A stretch of 64,000 bases of DNA from JANNAT01 sp031384605 (lineage in GTDB: Bacteria; Pseudomonadota; Alphaproteobacteria; Rhodobacterales; Rhodobacteraceae), in the NCBI GenBank assembly GCA_031384605.1, contig JANNAT010000030.1, forward strand, positions 22,680 through 86,679, given 5' to 3'. Both the position numbers and the translations under genes were made by a program. How positions within the stretch are numbered: position 1 is the first letter of the stretch; each line of letters opens with the position of its first letter. This document shows, in pieces, positions 15,099 to 24,495 of the stretch. The notes under the pieces are model-generated. The model saw only the letters and a list, made by a program, of their open reading frames with translations. It did no database searches and had not been told where the DNA came from.

Positions 15099-16328
15099 AT
15101 GTCAGACAATCCATCCAAGCCCAAGCTGAAAGCCAAAGACGCCCCAGACCTTGGCCGGTTCGATTGGCAAGATCCCTTCCGCATGGACGATCAACTTACC
15201 GAAGAAGAACGCATGCTGCGCGACGGGGCACGGGCCTATGCGCAAGAAAAGCTGCAACCGCGCGTTATTGCGGCGTACCGCGACGAAACCACTGACCCCG
15301 CGATTTTCCGCGAAATGGGGGCGATGGGCTTGCTTGGCACCACGATTCCCGAAGAATACGGCGGGCTTGGCGCGTCATATGTCGCCTACGGTCTGATCGC
15401 GCGCGAGGTTGAGCGGGTGGATTCGGGGTATCGCAGCATGATGTCGGTGCAATCCAGTCTGGTGATGTATCCGATCTCTGCTTACGGCACGGAAAGCCAA
15501 CGGATGAAATTCCTGCCCAAACTGTCATCGGGCGAATGGATCGGCTGTTTTGGGCTGACCGAACCTGATGCGGGGTCTGACCCTGCGGGCATGAAGACCG
15601 TGGCGCGCAAAACTGCCAATGGCTATGTGATTTCGGGTGCGAAAATGTGGATTTCCAACGCGCCGATTGCCGATGTGTTCGTGGTTTGGGCCAAATCCGA
15701 TGCGCATGGTGGCAAGATCAAGGGCTTTGTTCTGGAACGCGGGATGAAGGGGCTGACCACGCCCAAAATCGGCGGCAAACTGTCGCTGCGCGCGTCTGTT
15801 ACCGGCGAGATCGTGATGGATAATGTCGAAGTGGGTGACGACGCGTTGTTGCCGAATGTTGAAGGGCTGAAGGGGCCGTTCGGCTGTCTGAACCGGGCGC
15901 GCTATGGCATTTCCTGGGGGGTGATGGGGGCGGCAGAGTTTTGTCTGGCTGCCGCACGGCAATACGGACTGGACCGCAAGCAGTTTGGCAAACCGATTGC
16001 GCAAACCCAGCTTTATCAGCTGAAACTGGCCAATATGATGACTGAAATTTCATTGGGTTTGCAGGCGTCACTGCGGGTTGGGCGGCTGATGGACGGCGCA
16101 AACGCAGCGCCCGAGATGATTTCAATCATCAAGCGCAACAACTGCGGCAAGGCGCTGGACGCGGCCCGGATGGCGCGGGACATGCATGGCGGCAACGGTA
16201 TTCAGGAAGACTACCAGATCATGCGGCACATGGTTAATCTTGAAACCGTCAACACCTATGAAGGCACGCATGATGTGCATGCGCTGATTTTGGGCCGCGC
16301 GATCACCGGGTTACAGGCGTTCTTTTAG
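15099..16328 (+). CDS. gcdH: Glutaryl-CoA dehydrogenase
   Basis: 409-residue acyl-CoA dehydrogenase that oxidises and decarboxylates glutaryl-CoA to crotonyl-CoA in lysine and tryptophan breakdown. Family signatures are CFGLTEPDAGSDP (about 140-152), MWISNAPIADVFVVWAK and the C-terminal catalytic loop NTYEGTHDVHALILGRAI, whose Glu is the base. The N-terminus (FDWQDPFRMDDQLTEEE) is the GcdH-specific one. Start at ATG 15099 has AGAGGGA upstream; an upstream ATG at 15063 lacks one. Divergent LysR regulator. Confidence 0.94.
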   Translation: MSDNPSKPKLKAKDAPDLGRFDWQDPFRMDDQLTEEERMLRDGARAYAQEKLQPRVIAAYRDETTDPAIFREMGAMGLLGTTIPEEYGGLGASYVAYGLIAREVERVDSGYRSMMSVQSSLVMYPISAYGTESQRMKFLPKLSSGEWIGCFGLTEPDAGSDPAGMKTVARKTANGYVISGAKMWISNAPIADVFVVWAKSDAHGGKIKGFVLERGMKGLTTPKIGGKLSLRASVTGEIVMDNVEVGDDALLPNVEGLKGPFGCLNRARYGISWGVMGAAEFCLAAARQYGLDRKQFGKPIAQTQLYQLKLANMMTEISLGLQASLRVGRLMDGANAAPEMISIIKRNNCGKALDAARMARDMHGGNGIQEDYQIMRHMVNLETVNTYEGTHDVHALILGRAITGLQAFF

Positions 16329-16386
16329 TGGTGCGCCTAAAGGCACACCCTACAGGCACCCGTAGGGTGTGTGTTCACGCGCACCA
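16329..16386. terminator. Nested hairpin between convergent gcdH and ABC permease genes
   Basis: An inner perfect 10-base stem CACACCCTAC/GTAGGGTGTG (16344-16353 and 16362-16371) lies inside an outer 8-base stem TGGTGCGC/GCGCACCA (16329-16336 and 16379-16386). It sits exactly between two convergent stops (16328 and 16392), so it probably serves as a bidirectional 3'-end structure. Only short T runs accompany it. Confidence 0.55.
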
Positions 16387-16391
16387 TGGTT

Positions 16392-17228
16392 TTACAGCGC
16401 CATCGCCTCATCCGCGCGGCGGCCTTCGGCTTCAAGCGCACTTACAATGCGGGCTTTGCGGCGGCGGTTGATTTCATAGATCACCGCTGCCCCCAGCGTT
16501 ACCAGTATCAACAGCAATGCCAAAGCGTTGATCGTCGGCGTGATCCCGGATCGCACTTTGGAAAACACATAGACCGTCAGGGTATCCGCCCCGCCACGGG
16601 TAAACAGCGTGACGTTAAAGTTCTCGATCGACTGAAAAAACGATATTGCTGCCCCTGCCCCGATCGCCGGATAAAGATGCGGCAGCAAGATACGCCGCAT
16701 CACCTGACCGTGGCTTGCGCCCAGATCAAGGGCTGCCTCTTCCAACCCCTGATCAAAACTTTGCAACCGCGCCAGCACCAGCAACATCACGAAAGACGCG
16801 ATATAGCTGACCTGCCCCAGCACCGACAAATGCAGACCTGACCCCACCGAAAGATGGTTCCAGAACAGCAGGGTTGAGATGCCGATCACGACGCCGGGAA
16901 TAAGGATCGGGGCCACCATCAGCCCATACAAAACCGCGCGCAGCCGACCCGAGATCGAATTGACCAATATCGCCGCTGCCGTGCCAACCGGCACCGCAAT
17001 CGCCGCCACGGCGACCGCCACAATCAGCGTGTTGCGAAAGGCAATCCAGATGCGTTTGTCGTTCCACAGATCAATGAACCACCGATCCGTCCACCCCTTC
17101 CACGGAATAACCGTCGGCAGTTTGCTGTCGTTAAACGCGGCCCCCGCCATCACCAGCAACGGGATCAGCAGATAAGCCAGAAACAGGGCCATGTAGAGGT
17201 GGAACAGAAAATGCCGATTGGTTTTCAT
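16392..17228 (-). CDS. ABC transporter permease, PotC type
   Basis: 278 residues with six membrane helices, beginning HLYMALFLAYLLIPLLVMAGAAFND. The BPD_transp_1 EAA loop is EEAALDLGASHGQVMRRILLP (two adjoining segments around residue 163-182). It is the last gene of a four-gene polyamine/spermidine-type importer, 9 bases after the other permease gene, and forms the inner-membrane channel with it. Confidence 0.9.
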   Translation of the reverse strand: MKTNRHFLFHLYMALFLAYLLIPLLVMAGAAFNDSKLPTVIPWKGWTDRWFIDLWNDKRIWIAFRNTLIVAVAVAAIAVPVGTAAAILVNSISGRLRAVLYGLMVAPILIPGVVIGISTLLFWNHLSVGSGLHLSVLGQVSYIASFVMLLVLARLQSFDQGLEEAALDLGASHGQVMRRILLPHLYPAIGAGAAISFFQSIENFNVTLFTRGGADTLTVYVFSKVRSGITPTINALALLLILVTLGAAVIYEINRRRKARIVSALEAEGRRADEAMAL

Positions 17229-17237
17229 GGTGCCCCC

Positions 17238-18161
17238 CTATTTTGCAATGTCTGAAAGTTTGACGCCAAAAAGCCGCATCATCAGGCTGACAAACAACGT
17301 GCACACGATCAGCAGCATAAACGCAAACGCCGCCCCGGTGTTCCAATCCTGACTGTCCAGCATGATGCTTTGGATGGTCTGGGTGAACCAGCCCGATGTC
17401 GTTGACCCCAGCAAGGATGGCACCAGCAGCGAGCCCGCCGACAGCATGAAGACCATCACCGCCCCGGATGCGATGCCGGGTATGGAATGCGGCAGGATGA
17501 TCCGCCAATGAATGCGCCGCCACGGCGCGCCCAGATCATCGGCGGCCTCTATCTGGTTGCTGTCCAGTGATTGCATCGCGTTATACAAAGGAAACACCAT
17601 GAACAGCACATAGGTATAAACCAACCCGATGATCACCGGGCTGAACCCCGCGATCCAGCGAATTTCGGTGTCAATGATCCCCATCTGCATCAGCACGGCG
17701 TTCAGCGGACCTTTGAAAGCCAGAATGATCCACCAGGCGAAAGACCGCAGCACTTCGGAAACCCACAACGGGACAAACAGCAGCAAAAACAACGTCGGCA
17801 GCGATCTGGGTGAGACGATTTTGGCCAGATAATAGGCCAGCGGATAGGCCATGGCAAAGGTGATCACCGTGACAAGCGACGAGTAAAAGATCGTCAGAAG
17901 AAAGATCTTCACCCGCACCGGCATCTGAAACTGGATGCCAAGCAGCGATGTGTCAACCTCATTTCCGAATACTTTCATATAGTTGCCCATCGAATATGTA
18001 TCCAGCGGGCCGCCAACATCGACAATCGGCAGATAGGGACGGAAAGAACTTTCGAACAGGGTAAAGTTTGGCATCAAAACCAGAACGGCCAGCCAGAAAA
18101 ACGTCAGGCCAACAAAGACAACCGTCAATCCCATGCCATAGCGGCGCAGTAAATCGTGCAT
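17238..18161 (-). CDS. ABC transporter permease, PotB type
   Basis: 307 residues, six membrane helices with the first at about residues 10-33. The EAA loop is EAADDLGAPWRRIHWRIILP near residue 207-226. A long periplasmic loop (YSMGNYMKVFGNEVDTSLLG) after the first helix is typical of PotB/PotH. Four bases separate its start from the ATPase stop, consistent with one transcript. Confidence 0.9.
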   Translation of the reverse strand: MHDLLRRYGMGLTVVFVGLTFFWLAVLVLMPNFTLFESSFRPYLPIVDVGGPLDTYSMGNYMKVFGNEVDTSLLGIQFQMPVRVKIFLLTIFYSSLVTVITFAMAYPLAYYLAKIVSPRSLPTLFLLLFVPLWVSEVLRSFAWWIILAFKGPLNAVLMQMGIIDTEIRWIAGFSPVIIGLVYTYVLFMVFPLYNAMQSLDSNQIEAADDLGAPWRRIHWRIILPHSIPGIASGAVMVFMLSAGSLLVPSLLGSTTSGWFTQTIQSIMLDSQDWNTGAAFAFMLLIVCTLFVSLMMRLFGVKLSDIAK

Positions 18162-18165
18162 CAGA

Positions 18166-19251
18166 TCACCCTTTCACTGTGGCGGAATCGGGCAATATCG
18201 ACGCGCGGGCGGCGTCAAAGCTTATCTGCATCTGGCTGCCAGAGGCGGGCACGGTGGCAGAGCCATCGTTGCGCAATTCCGCGGTAAGGACCGTGCCATT
18301 GGCAGTGTGGGCTTGCAGCGCGATAAAGCTGCCTTCGAACGACACTTCGCCAATCGTCACCGGGACCGAGTTTTCCAAGGCCGCCGCGGTAGATAGCGTC
18401 ATGTGTTCCGGGCGCACATACAGTTTCACTGCCCCGCCTTGCGACACATCCCCCAGCCTTGCGCGCAGGGTGCCAATCGGGGTTTCAAAGCTTGCCATTC
18501 CGGCGCTGGCGTTTTGCACGGTTCCGGTCAGGATATTGTTTTCCCCGACAAAAGACGCGACAAACCCGTTGACGGGGTTGTTATAAATGTCGCGCGGGTT
18601 GGCAACCTGTTGCAGTTTACCCTGGCTCATCACGCCGACGCGGTCAGACATTGCCAGCGCTTCGCCTTGATCATGCGTGATATAGATGAATGTCACGCCC
18701 GTGCGTTTTTGAATGGCGCGCAACTCGGCCCGCATATGTTGACGCAATTTCAGGTCCAGCGCCGAAAGGGGTTCGTCAAGCAGCATCACCGACGGCTCAA
18801 CCGCCAATGCGCGCGCAATGGCCACCCGCTGTTTTTGGCCACCTGACAGCTGGCTGACCATTTTGTCGGCAGCGCCATGCAGATCGACCAGCGCCAGCAA
18901 TTCATCGGCCCGCGCGCGGCGTTTGGCTTTGCCGACACCGCGCACTTCCAGACCAAAGGCGATATTTTCCCAGACCGGCATCAACGGAAACAGCGCAAGG
19001 TTCTGGAAGATCAGTGCCGTGGGGCGTTGGTTGGGGCGTTGGCCCGCCATATCCTTGCCACCAATGCGGATCACACCCGAAGACGGATCCGTAAACCCCG
19101 AAATCATCCGCAGGATTGTGGTTTTGCCGCAGCCCGATGGCCCCAGAAACGAAAAGAACTCACCGGGTTGAATGTTGACGTTTACGTGGTCAACAGCGCG
19201 GAATGTTCCGAAATCACAGCAGACATTATCGAGATCAATCCCGGCACTCAT
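18166..19251 (-). CDS. ABC transporter ATP-binding protein, PotA type
   Basis: 361 residues from ATG 19251, supported by GGAAGGA seven bases upstream. Walker A GPSGCGKTT at about residues 36-44, signature LSGGQKQRVAIARAL at about 133-147, Walker B VMLLDEP and the H-loop ITHDQGEAL; the C-terminal TOBE domain (about 270-350) includes KLYVRPEHM. It powers uptake through the two downstream permeases. A hairpin with a T-run lies between the binding-protein gene and this one. Confidence 0.93.
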   Translation of the reverse strand: MSAGIDLDNVCCDFGTFRAVDHVNVNIQPGEFFSFLGPSGCGKTTILRMISGFTDPSSGVIRIGGKDMAGQRPNQRPTALIFQNLALFPLMPVWENIAFGLEVRGVGKAKRRARADELLALVDLHGAADKMVSQLSGGQKQRVAIARALAVEPSVMLLDEPLSALDLKLRQHMRAELRAIQKRTGVTFIYITHDQGEALAMSDRVGVMSQGKLQQVANPRDIYNNPVNGFVASFVGENNILTGTVQNASAGMASFETPIGTLRARLGDVSQGGAVKLYVRPEHMTLSTAAALENSVPVTIGEVSFEGSFIALQAHTANGTVLTAELRNDGSATVPASGSQMQISFDAARASILPDSATVKG

Positions 19252-19420
19252 GGATATATCCTTCCCCTTGGACGTTCTTATATTTTTGTAAACACTAGCA
19301 GCACATGGCGATGGCGCAATGCTTATTGCCAGATTGGTGACGCCAGTCAGTCCAGAAGCCATGCGCAGCAAGAATTTCAAATCCTGCCCTGAATTGTCCG
19401 GCATTACCAAAAATCCGGGC

Positions 19421-19454
19421 AAAAAAAGACCCGCCGGATCGGTAAGATCCGGCG
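19421..19454 (-). terminator. Intrinsic terminator after the ABC binding-protein gene
   Basis: Read on the minus strand, CGCCGGATC-N5-GATCCGGCG forms a perfect 9-base stem (19432-19454), followed after GGTC by seven T (complement of 19421-19427). It begins 20 bases after the binding-protein stop and 170 bases before the ATPase start. This is a good intrinsic terminator that would let the binding protein be made in excess, with the transporter genes read by read-through or from their own promoter. Confidence 0.8.
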
Positions 19455-19474
19455 AGTCGGTCAGTCACCCAGAC

Positions 19475-20596
19475 TTAGGATGCCTTATACTTGTCCGCAT
19501 ATTCGCCGCGCTTGGCCACGAATTCAGCCGACTGGTCTGGCCACCACCACAGAGCTGCCAGCTTGGCATCATCAAACGCCGAGTTGTAATAGGCAGCGAC
19601 TTCTGGGTTCAGCTTGTCAGCGGCACCTTTGCCAACCGGGTTCGACGAGAACGCCGATGCCCAAGCCGCAGCACCATCCGGCGACGATACCCACTTGGCC
19701 AATTCATGCGCCTGATCAACGTTTACGGCGTTTTTCATCAACATAAAGCCCTGGTGCCAGGCAAATGCACCTTCGGATGGCGCGGCATAGCCGAAGCCAT
19801 CATTGCGCAGGTTGTAACCGGTTGAATCCCAGCACAGGCCAACAGTCGCGCCGTTCGCGACGAAACCAGCGTTGGCATCATTTTCGCCAGCCCACCACTG
19901 AACCACGTTGCCTTTGGCCTTTACACATTCTGCCAATGCAATGTCCCACAGTTCAACCATGGCACCCATGTCGTTATAGCTGTCGATCCATGGACGTGGC
20001 AGTTTGCCCTGCACTTCCAGCAGACGGCCCATTGCAGCCAGAGCTGAGCGTGGACGAACCGTTACTTTGTTGGCCGGATCGAACAGCGCAGCCAAGCTTG
20101 CGCCATTTGGCATCACGGCTGCTTCTTTATTGTAAACAATGGCTTCGGTGCCCCAGTTTGATGGCACATACAGCAATTGACCTTCTTTGCGCGAACGCTC
20201 GCCCGCAGAGCCATCGGCCAGACCTGGCAGATAATCTGCCATCGCCAGCTTGGATTCGTCCCATGCGGCAACCATGCCATTGGTGGCATACTGGCCAACG
20301 GTGTCGATTGTTGGCTCCATCATGTCGATGCCGCCGGCTTCCATTGCGATTTTGGACGCGGCAAAGATGCCGTCATTGTCTGGCTGTTCAGTGAAATTCA
20401 CCTTGATGCCAGTGGCTGCGGTAAAGGCCGGGAAGACGGTTTCGGCAAGGGCGGTGTAGCCAGCCCAGCCGGTAAAGTTCAACTCGCCCGACGAGGCAAG
20501 CGCCTTGGATGAGATCAGCGCGGGTGCCGCAAGCGCGCCAACCCCTGCCGCAGAGGTCTTCAAAAAGCTGCGGCGGCTATAGCTTTGGTTTTTCAC
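19475..20596 (-). CDS. Extracellular solute-binding protein, spermidine/putrescine type, Tat-exported
   Basis: 373 residues from GTG 20596, which has GGAG upstream. The N-terminus SYSRRSFLKTSAAGVGALAAPALI (two adjoining parts) is a twin-arginine signal: SRRSFLK at residues 7-13. The mature domain is a PotD-like two-lobed binding protein (LNFTGWAGYTALAETVFPAF, then TIDTVGQYATNGMVAAWDES). It should deliver a polyamine or related cation to the downstream permeases; the ligand is not certain. It is the first gene of the operon and is followed by a terminator. Confidence 0.88.
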   Translation of the reverse strand: MKNQSYSRRSFLKTSAAGVGALAAPALISSKALASSGELNFTGWAGYTALAETVFPAFTAATGIKVNFTEQPDNDGIFAASKIAMEAGGIDMMEPTIDTVGQYATNGMVAAWDESKLAMADYLPGLADGSAGERSRKEGQLLYVPSNWGTEAIVYNKEAAVMPNGASLAALFDPANKVTVRPRSALAAMGRLLEVQGKLPRPWIDSYNDMGAMVELWDIALAECVKAKGNVVQWWAGENDANAGFVANGATVGLCWDSTGYNLRNDGFGYAAPSEGAFAWHQGFMLMKNAVNVDQAHELAKWVSSPDGAAAWASAFSSNPVGKGAADKLNPEVAAYYNSAFDDAKLAALWWWPDQSAEFVAKRGEYADKYKAS

Positions 20597-20829
20597 GGAT
20601 AGTCTCCCTGATGTTGATCCGCTGTTACGGATGACGATGGGCGCTTTGGGAAGCACCCGATTTGGCATGGGCAGAATTGGCACAGATTCGTAACACGAAG
20701 GTGACACGCGGAACCAATCCATTCCCTGCCGAAAGCTTACTCTGCGAAGGGGGCAATCTGTCAACTAAACTTGTGTCACAAAACTTTCACATTTCAGACT
20801 TCGGCACCAAATTGTGCGGATTTCCCCTT

Positions 20830-22200
20830 TCAAGGGCAATTTAAAACGTCTTTGGGTTGCAAGATGACGCAAGCCCCCGGCAACGCAGCGGCATCAGGCG
20901 AAATCGCCACAAAAATCAGATCAGCCGCCGGGGCATAGGCTGTGGCAAACCGCTGCTGAACCGACTCGGGCGTTACTTTGGTCAGCATTGCGTTCAACTG
21001 CAGAATGACCATCGGGTTGTTGTCGTCCAGCATGGATTCCAGCATCGCACCGGCGCGGTTGGCAGCATCGTTTTCAACCGCTGCGAGGCTGGTGAAAAGT
21101 TTGCCGGTCCAGCGCGCCAGTTCTGCCGGATCGGGCGGCTCGGTGGCCATTCGGGTATAGGCGGTGATGACAGCTTGTTCGGCCGCGACGATCTGATCGG
21201 GCTTTACCTGACCCGACATGACCAGAATACGGTTCTTGCGGCTGAACGCGTCAATCGCGGCTGTGAAGGCCCCTGTCACGCCAAGTTGCCCTGTCAGGGA
21301 TTTGGCCAGCATGGCCTGATCATCGCCGCCCAGCAGATACGAGCCGATGATGTCATCCATCTCACCGGCGTCACCGGTGGGTGGCATCGGGGCAATGACC
21401 GCAAGCAAGCCGTCTTTGGCCGCTGGCACATGCAGCAAAATGCGGCGCGGCCCCATATGCATGGGCATCAGCGTGGTATCGGGTGCTGCGGTGTCAGGCA
21501 GTCCTGCCATAAGCAAATCCACCGCCCGCCCGGCAGCAGCAAGATCAACCGGGCCCGCAACGGCAATCAGCGCGCCTTTTGAAACCACCGTCTGGGCGTG
21601 CCACATTTGAACATCGGCCAAGGTTACGGAATTGATCAGGCCAATATCTACGAAAGACATGCTTTCTGAATAGCTCGGCTGATCTTTCATCACTATCATG
21701 CGTAACGCCAAAAACACCTGCTCGGAGGCACGCGTATAAACTTCTGCCCGGCTTTCAGCGGCGGCTTCGCGCACCTGGGGCAGCAATTCGGCAGGCAACG
21801 CCGGGGTGCGCAACAAACTGTTGGTCAAGGCAACCGCTTGATCCAACGCCGCAGGCGGCGCGTTTACGGCAGTGCGCAGCGTGACACCCGATGCGGCCAG
21901 ATACGCGTCGGCCCCCAGTTCGGACACCTTGCTTTGCAAGGTTTGCGCGGGCATATCGACGCTGCCGCCAAACAACATCATTTTCACGGCCAGATGCGGC
22001 ACAACCGGATTCTGGGCGTCATCCAGCGCCCAAGGCATCGGCCAGACCACCTGCAGCGACACGGTTTTGGCCAAGGGCAGCGGCAAAAATGCAAAGCTGT
22101 GGCCGGCGGGCGAGGTTTGCAAGCCCGTGTCCACCTCTTCGTTGCACCCGATCAGCAGCAGGGCAGCCAAAGCGGGGGCAAGCAGGCGGAAAAGTTGCAT
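20830..22200 (-). CDS. M16-family peptidase homologue without the zinc motif, lipoprotein
   Basis: 456 residues from ATG 22200 (GGAG eight bases upstream). It has a lipoprotein signal peptide with lipobox LIGC (Cys19). Two M16-like halves are visible: the first with SKVSELGADAYLAASGVTLR (residues about 87-106), the second with DDIIGSYLLGG and the MLAKSLTGQLG strand. The catalytic HxxEH expected near the N-terminus is absent; the corresponding region reads PHLAVKMMLFGG. It should be an inactive homologue, like the non-catalytic partner in M16B heterodimers, but no catalytic partner gene is adjacent. Confidence 0.78.
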   Translation of the reverse strand: MQLFRLLAPALAALLLIGCNEEVDTGLQTSPAGHSFAFLPLPLAKTVSLQVVWPMPWALDDAQNPVVPHLAVKMMLFGGSVDMPAQTLQSKVSELGADAYLAASGVTLRTAVNAPPAALDQAVALTNSLLRTPALPAELLPQVREAAAESRAEVYTRASEQVFLALRMIVMKDQPSYSESMSFVDIGLINSVTLADVQMWHAQTVVSKGALIAVAGPVDLAAAGRAVDLLMAGLPDTAAPDTTLMPMHMGPRRILLHVPAAKDGLLAVIAPMPPTGDAGEMDDIIGSYLLGGDDQAMLAKSLTGQLGVTGAFTAAIDAFSRKNRILVMSGQVKPDQIVAAEQAVITAYTRMATEPPDPAELARWTGKLFTSLAAVENDAANRAGAMLESMLDDNNPMVILQLNAMLTKVTPESVQQRFATAYAPAADLIFVAISPDAAALPGACVILQPKDVLNCP

Positions 22201-22352
22201 TCGTAAAACTCCGTCGGGCAAGGGTTTGGCATATCTATGGGCGAAGTTGTGGCACAGCTTGGGCATCAGGAAAAGCGCCGTCAAATCTGCGCAAACAAAT
22301 ACATCCGCAGGCTTTGACTGCTGGTCGATTGCGCCCTTGGTCTGGGCCCGAT

Positions 22353-23300
22353 TTACCGCCGGAACGCTGCGGCGCGCGCGGCATAGGCGGTTTCCACATC
22401 GCGTTGGCGGCGGCGGATTTTTTGCTGTGCCAGCATGTCGGCCAGCATCGCCTCGACCGCCACGCCATAGCGGGAAATCGTGATATCAGTGCCAACCGCG
22501 ACGGTGCGGGTGGCAAAATAGTCGTCGGTATGGCGCGCTGGGGCCGCACCGCCCAAGGCCACCGCACCGCGCCCGCGCAAGGCCCGCAGCATAAAGGCAT
22601 CAAAGGTTTTCACCGCGTAATGGTTGTAGTGCGCCAGCCGGTGCGTGATGTCGCGCGGCGCGAAATTGCGCAGGCGTTTCCACAAAGGCACGTCCGGCGG
22701 CACCGAAAACTGCGTGCCGTCGCCGCGCATCACCTGCACATCGCCCGCCCCCCGCCAGCCCACCATCGAATGGTTGTGAATGGATTTGAACCGCGCAGGC
22801 CCCCGCGTCAGGGATTTCACCGCGCCATTGGCTTTGTGATCCGGCGCAATCCTTTGGGTGAACTGCGCGCAAACCCGCCCCGGTTGCCAATTCAGATGGG
22901 GGGCGCCGGTAAATCCCATGCCACACAATGCGATCACATCAATGTCAGGGGCGGCCCAGCCGGTCAGATCGGCCACCTGCCCTGCGCCAATATGCACGGT
23001 CAAAAACTCATCCGCGTCCAGCATCATCAGCCAATCGGCGCTGTCGATATCGTGGTGCTTGCGGATGCGGTCGTATCCGGCGTGTTGCGGAATATCACCG
23101 GGCCCCACCACATTGGGCACATGGGTGATATATCCAGCGCCGTCCAAAGCGGATAGCAGACGGTCAGACCCGTCGCTGCAATCGTTCGACGCCACATAAA
23201 TTGCATCGAACCCTGTGACCAGATGATGCGCCACCCATTCCAGAATGAACGGGCCTTCGTCTTTCATGCAGGATATCAACACATGCCGTGCGGCTGTCAT
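22353..23300 (-). CDS. Glycosyltransferase family 2-like protein
   Basis: 315 residues. The N-terminus VLISCMKDEGPFILEWVAHH and FDAIYVASNDCSDGSDRL is the Glyco_tranf_2_4 type, with the metal-binding DxD-like motif MMLDADEFL at about residues 91-99. A later conserved His/Trp region (HNHSMVGWRG) follows. No membrane segment. The acceptor is unknown; placement next to galE suggests surface polysaccharide or glycoprotein work. Confidence 0.85.
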   Translation of the reverse strand: MTAARHVLISCMKDEGPFILEWVAHHLVTGFDAIYVASNDCSDGSDRLLSALDGAGYITHVPNVVGPGDIPQHAGYDRIRKHHDIDSADWLMMLDADEFLTVHIGAGQVADLTGWAAPDIDVIALCGMGFTGAPHLNWQPGRVCAQFTQRIAPDHKANGAVKSLTRGPARFKSIHNHSMVGWRGAGDVQVMRGDGTQFSVPPDVPLWKRLRNFAPRDITHRLAHYNHYAVKTFDAFMLRALRGRGAVALGGAAPARHTDDYFATRTVAVGTDITISRYGVAVEAMLADMLAQQKIRRRQRDVETAYAARAAAFRR

Positions 23301-23376
23301 CGGGGACTTTCACCATCAAGATAGGCCATATCAACCGCAAGCGCAGCTTTGGTGTCAAGCGGCGCACCGGGGAACC

Positions 23377-24363
23377 CTATCGCAAAAATCCCGGCTTTTG
23401 CGCCCAGGCCAGCGCATCGCGGATCATTTGCGGCAAATCCGACCGGGTTGGTTGCCAGCCCAATTCGCGCATGGCGCGGTCTGATCCTGATACCAGCGAT
23501 GCCGCATCGCCACCCCGCCGCGCCCCCATAACCACGGGCACCGCGCGGTTGGTCACGCCGCGCGACGCCTCGATCACATCGCGCACCGAATATCCGTGCC
23601 CCGAGCCCAGATTGAAGACGCGGTTGCCACGGCCATCCAGCAGCCATTGCAACCCCAGAACATGGGCTGCCACCAGATCCGTCACATGCACATAGTCGCG
23701 CACACAGGTGCCATCCGGCGTCGGATAATCCGATCCAAACACCGTCAGCGCGGGCCTGCGGCCTTGAATGGCATCCAGCATCAGCGGAATAAGATGCGTC
23801 TCGGGGCGGTGCTGTTCGCCGATCTCGGCCTGCGGATCAGCCCCTGCGACGTTGAAATAGCGGAAAATGACGTGCTGCAGCCCGGCAGAGGCGGAAAAAT
23901 CTTGCAACATTCTCTCAATGGCCTGCTTTGAGGCCCCGTAAGCGTTGGTCGGGCGTTGCGGTGTCTCTTCATCCAGCATAACGCCGTCCTGATCGCCATA
24001 TGTGGCGCAAGTTGAAGAAAAGACGAAATTCAGGCAGCCCGCCATCAGCGCCGCTTCGATCAGGTTCAAGGCACCCAGTACATTCACCCGCCAATACCGC
24101 CCCGGATCGCGCATTGCGTCCGGCACAATTGACAGGGCGGCAAAATGCATCACGGCGACCGGGCGATACTGCGAAAACGCCTGATCAATCGACGCGCGAT
24201 CCGCCAGATCACCTTGCACAAAGGGGCCGTATTTCACCGCATCGCGCCAGCCGGTTGACAGGTTGTCAAAGGCCACCGGCACGAACCCCGCCGCAGCCAG
24301 CGCTTTGCAGGCATGCGCACCGATATAGCCAGCACCTCCGGTCACCAAAACATGCTGCTGCAT
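23377..24363 (-). CDS. galE: UDP-glucose 4-epimerase
   Basis: 328-residue extended short-chain dehydrogenase. It interconverts UDP-glucose and UDP-galactose. NAD-binding GGAGYIGAHACKAL at residues 8-21, active-site Ser/Thr in FSSTCATYG and YGASK (the Tyr-x3-Lys) at about 142-146, then FRYFNVAGA, all GalE hallmarks. Seventy-six bases precede the glycosyltransferase start on the same strand, so the two may be cotranscribed. Confidence 0.94.
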   Translation of the reverse strand: MQQHVLVTGGAGYIGAHACKALAAAGFVPVAFDNLSTGWRDAVKYGPFVQGDLADRASIDQAFSQYRPVAVMHFAALSIVPDAMRDPGRYWRVNVLGALNLIEAALMAGCLNFVFSSTCATYGDQDGVMLDEETPQRPTNAYGASKQAIERMLQDFSASAGLQHVIFRYFNVAGADPQAEIGEQHRPETHLIPLMLDAIQGRRPALTVFGSDYPTPDGTCVRDYVHVTDLVAAHVLGLQWLLDGRGNRVFNLGSGHGYSVRDVIEASRGVTNRAVPVVMGARRGGDAASLVSGSDRAMRELGWQPTRSDLPQMIRDALAWAQKPGFLR

Positions 24364-24495
24364 CGCAAAACCCTATCACATTCCGCTGCTGGCCAGTGTC
24401 GGGCCCGCGCGTGATGGTTTTGACCCGTTTTGCACCAAGCCGTCCAGTGCAAAGCGACGCAACCGGCTGTTGGTCTTACATGCGGACCGGCTGTC

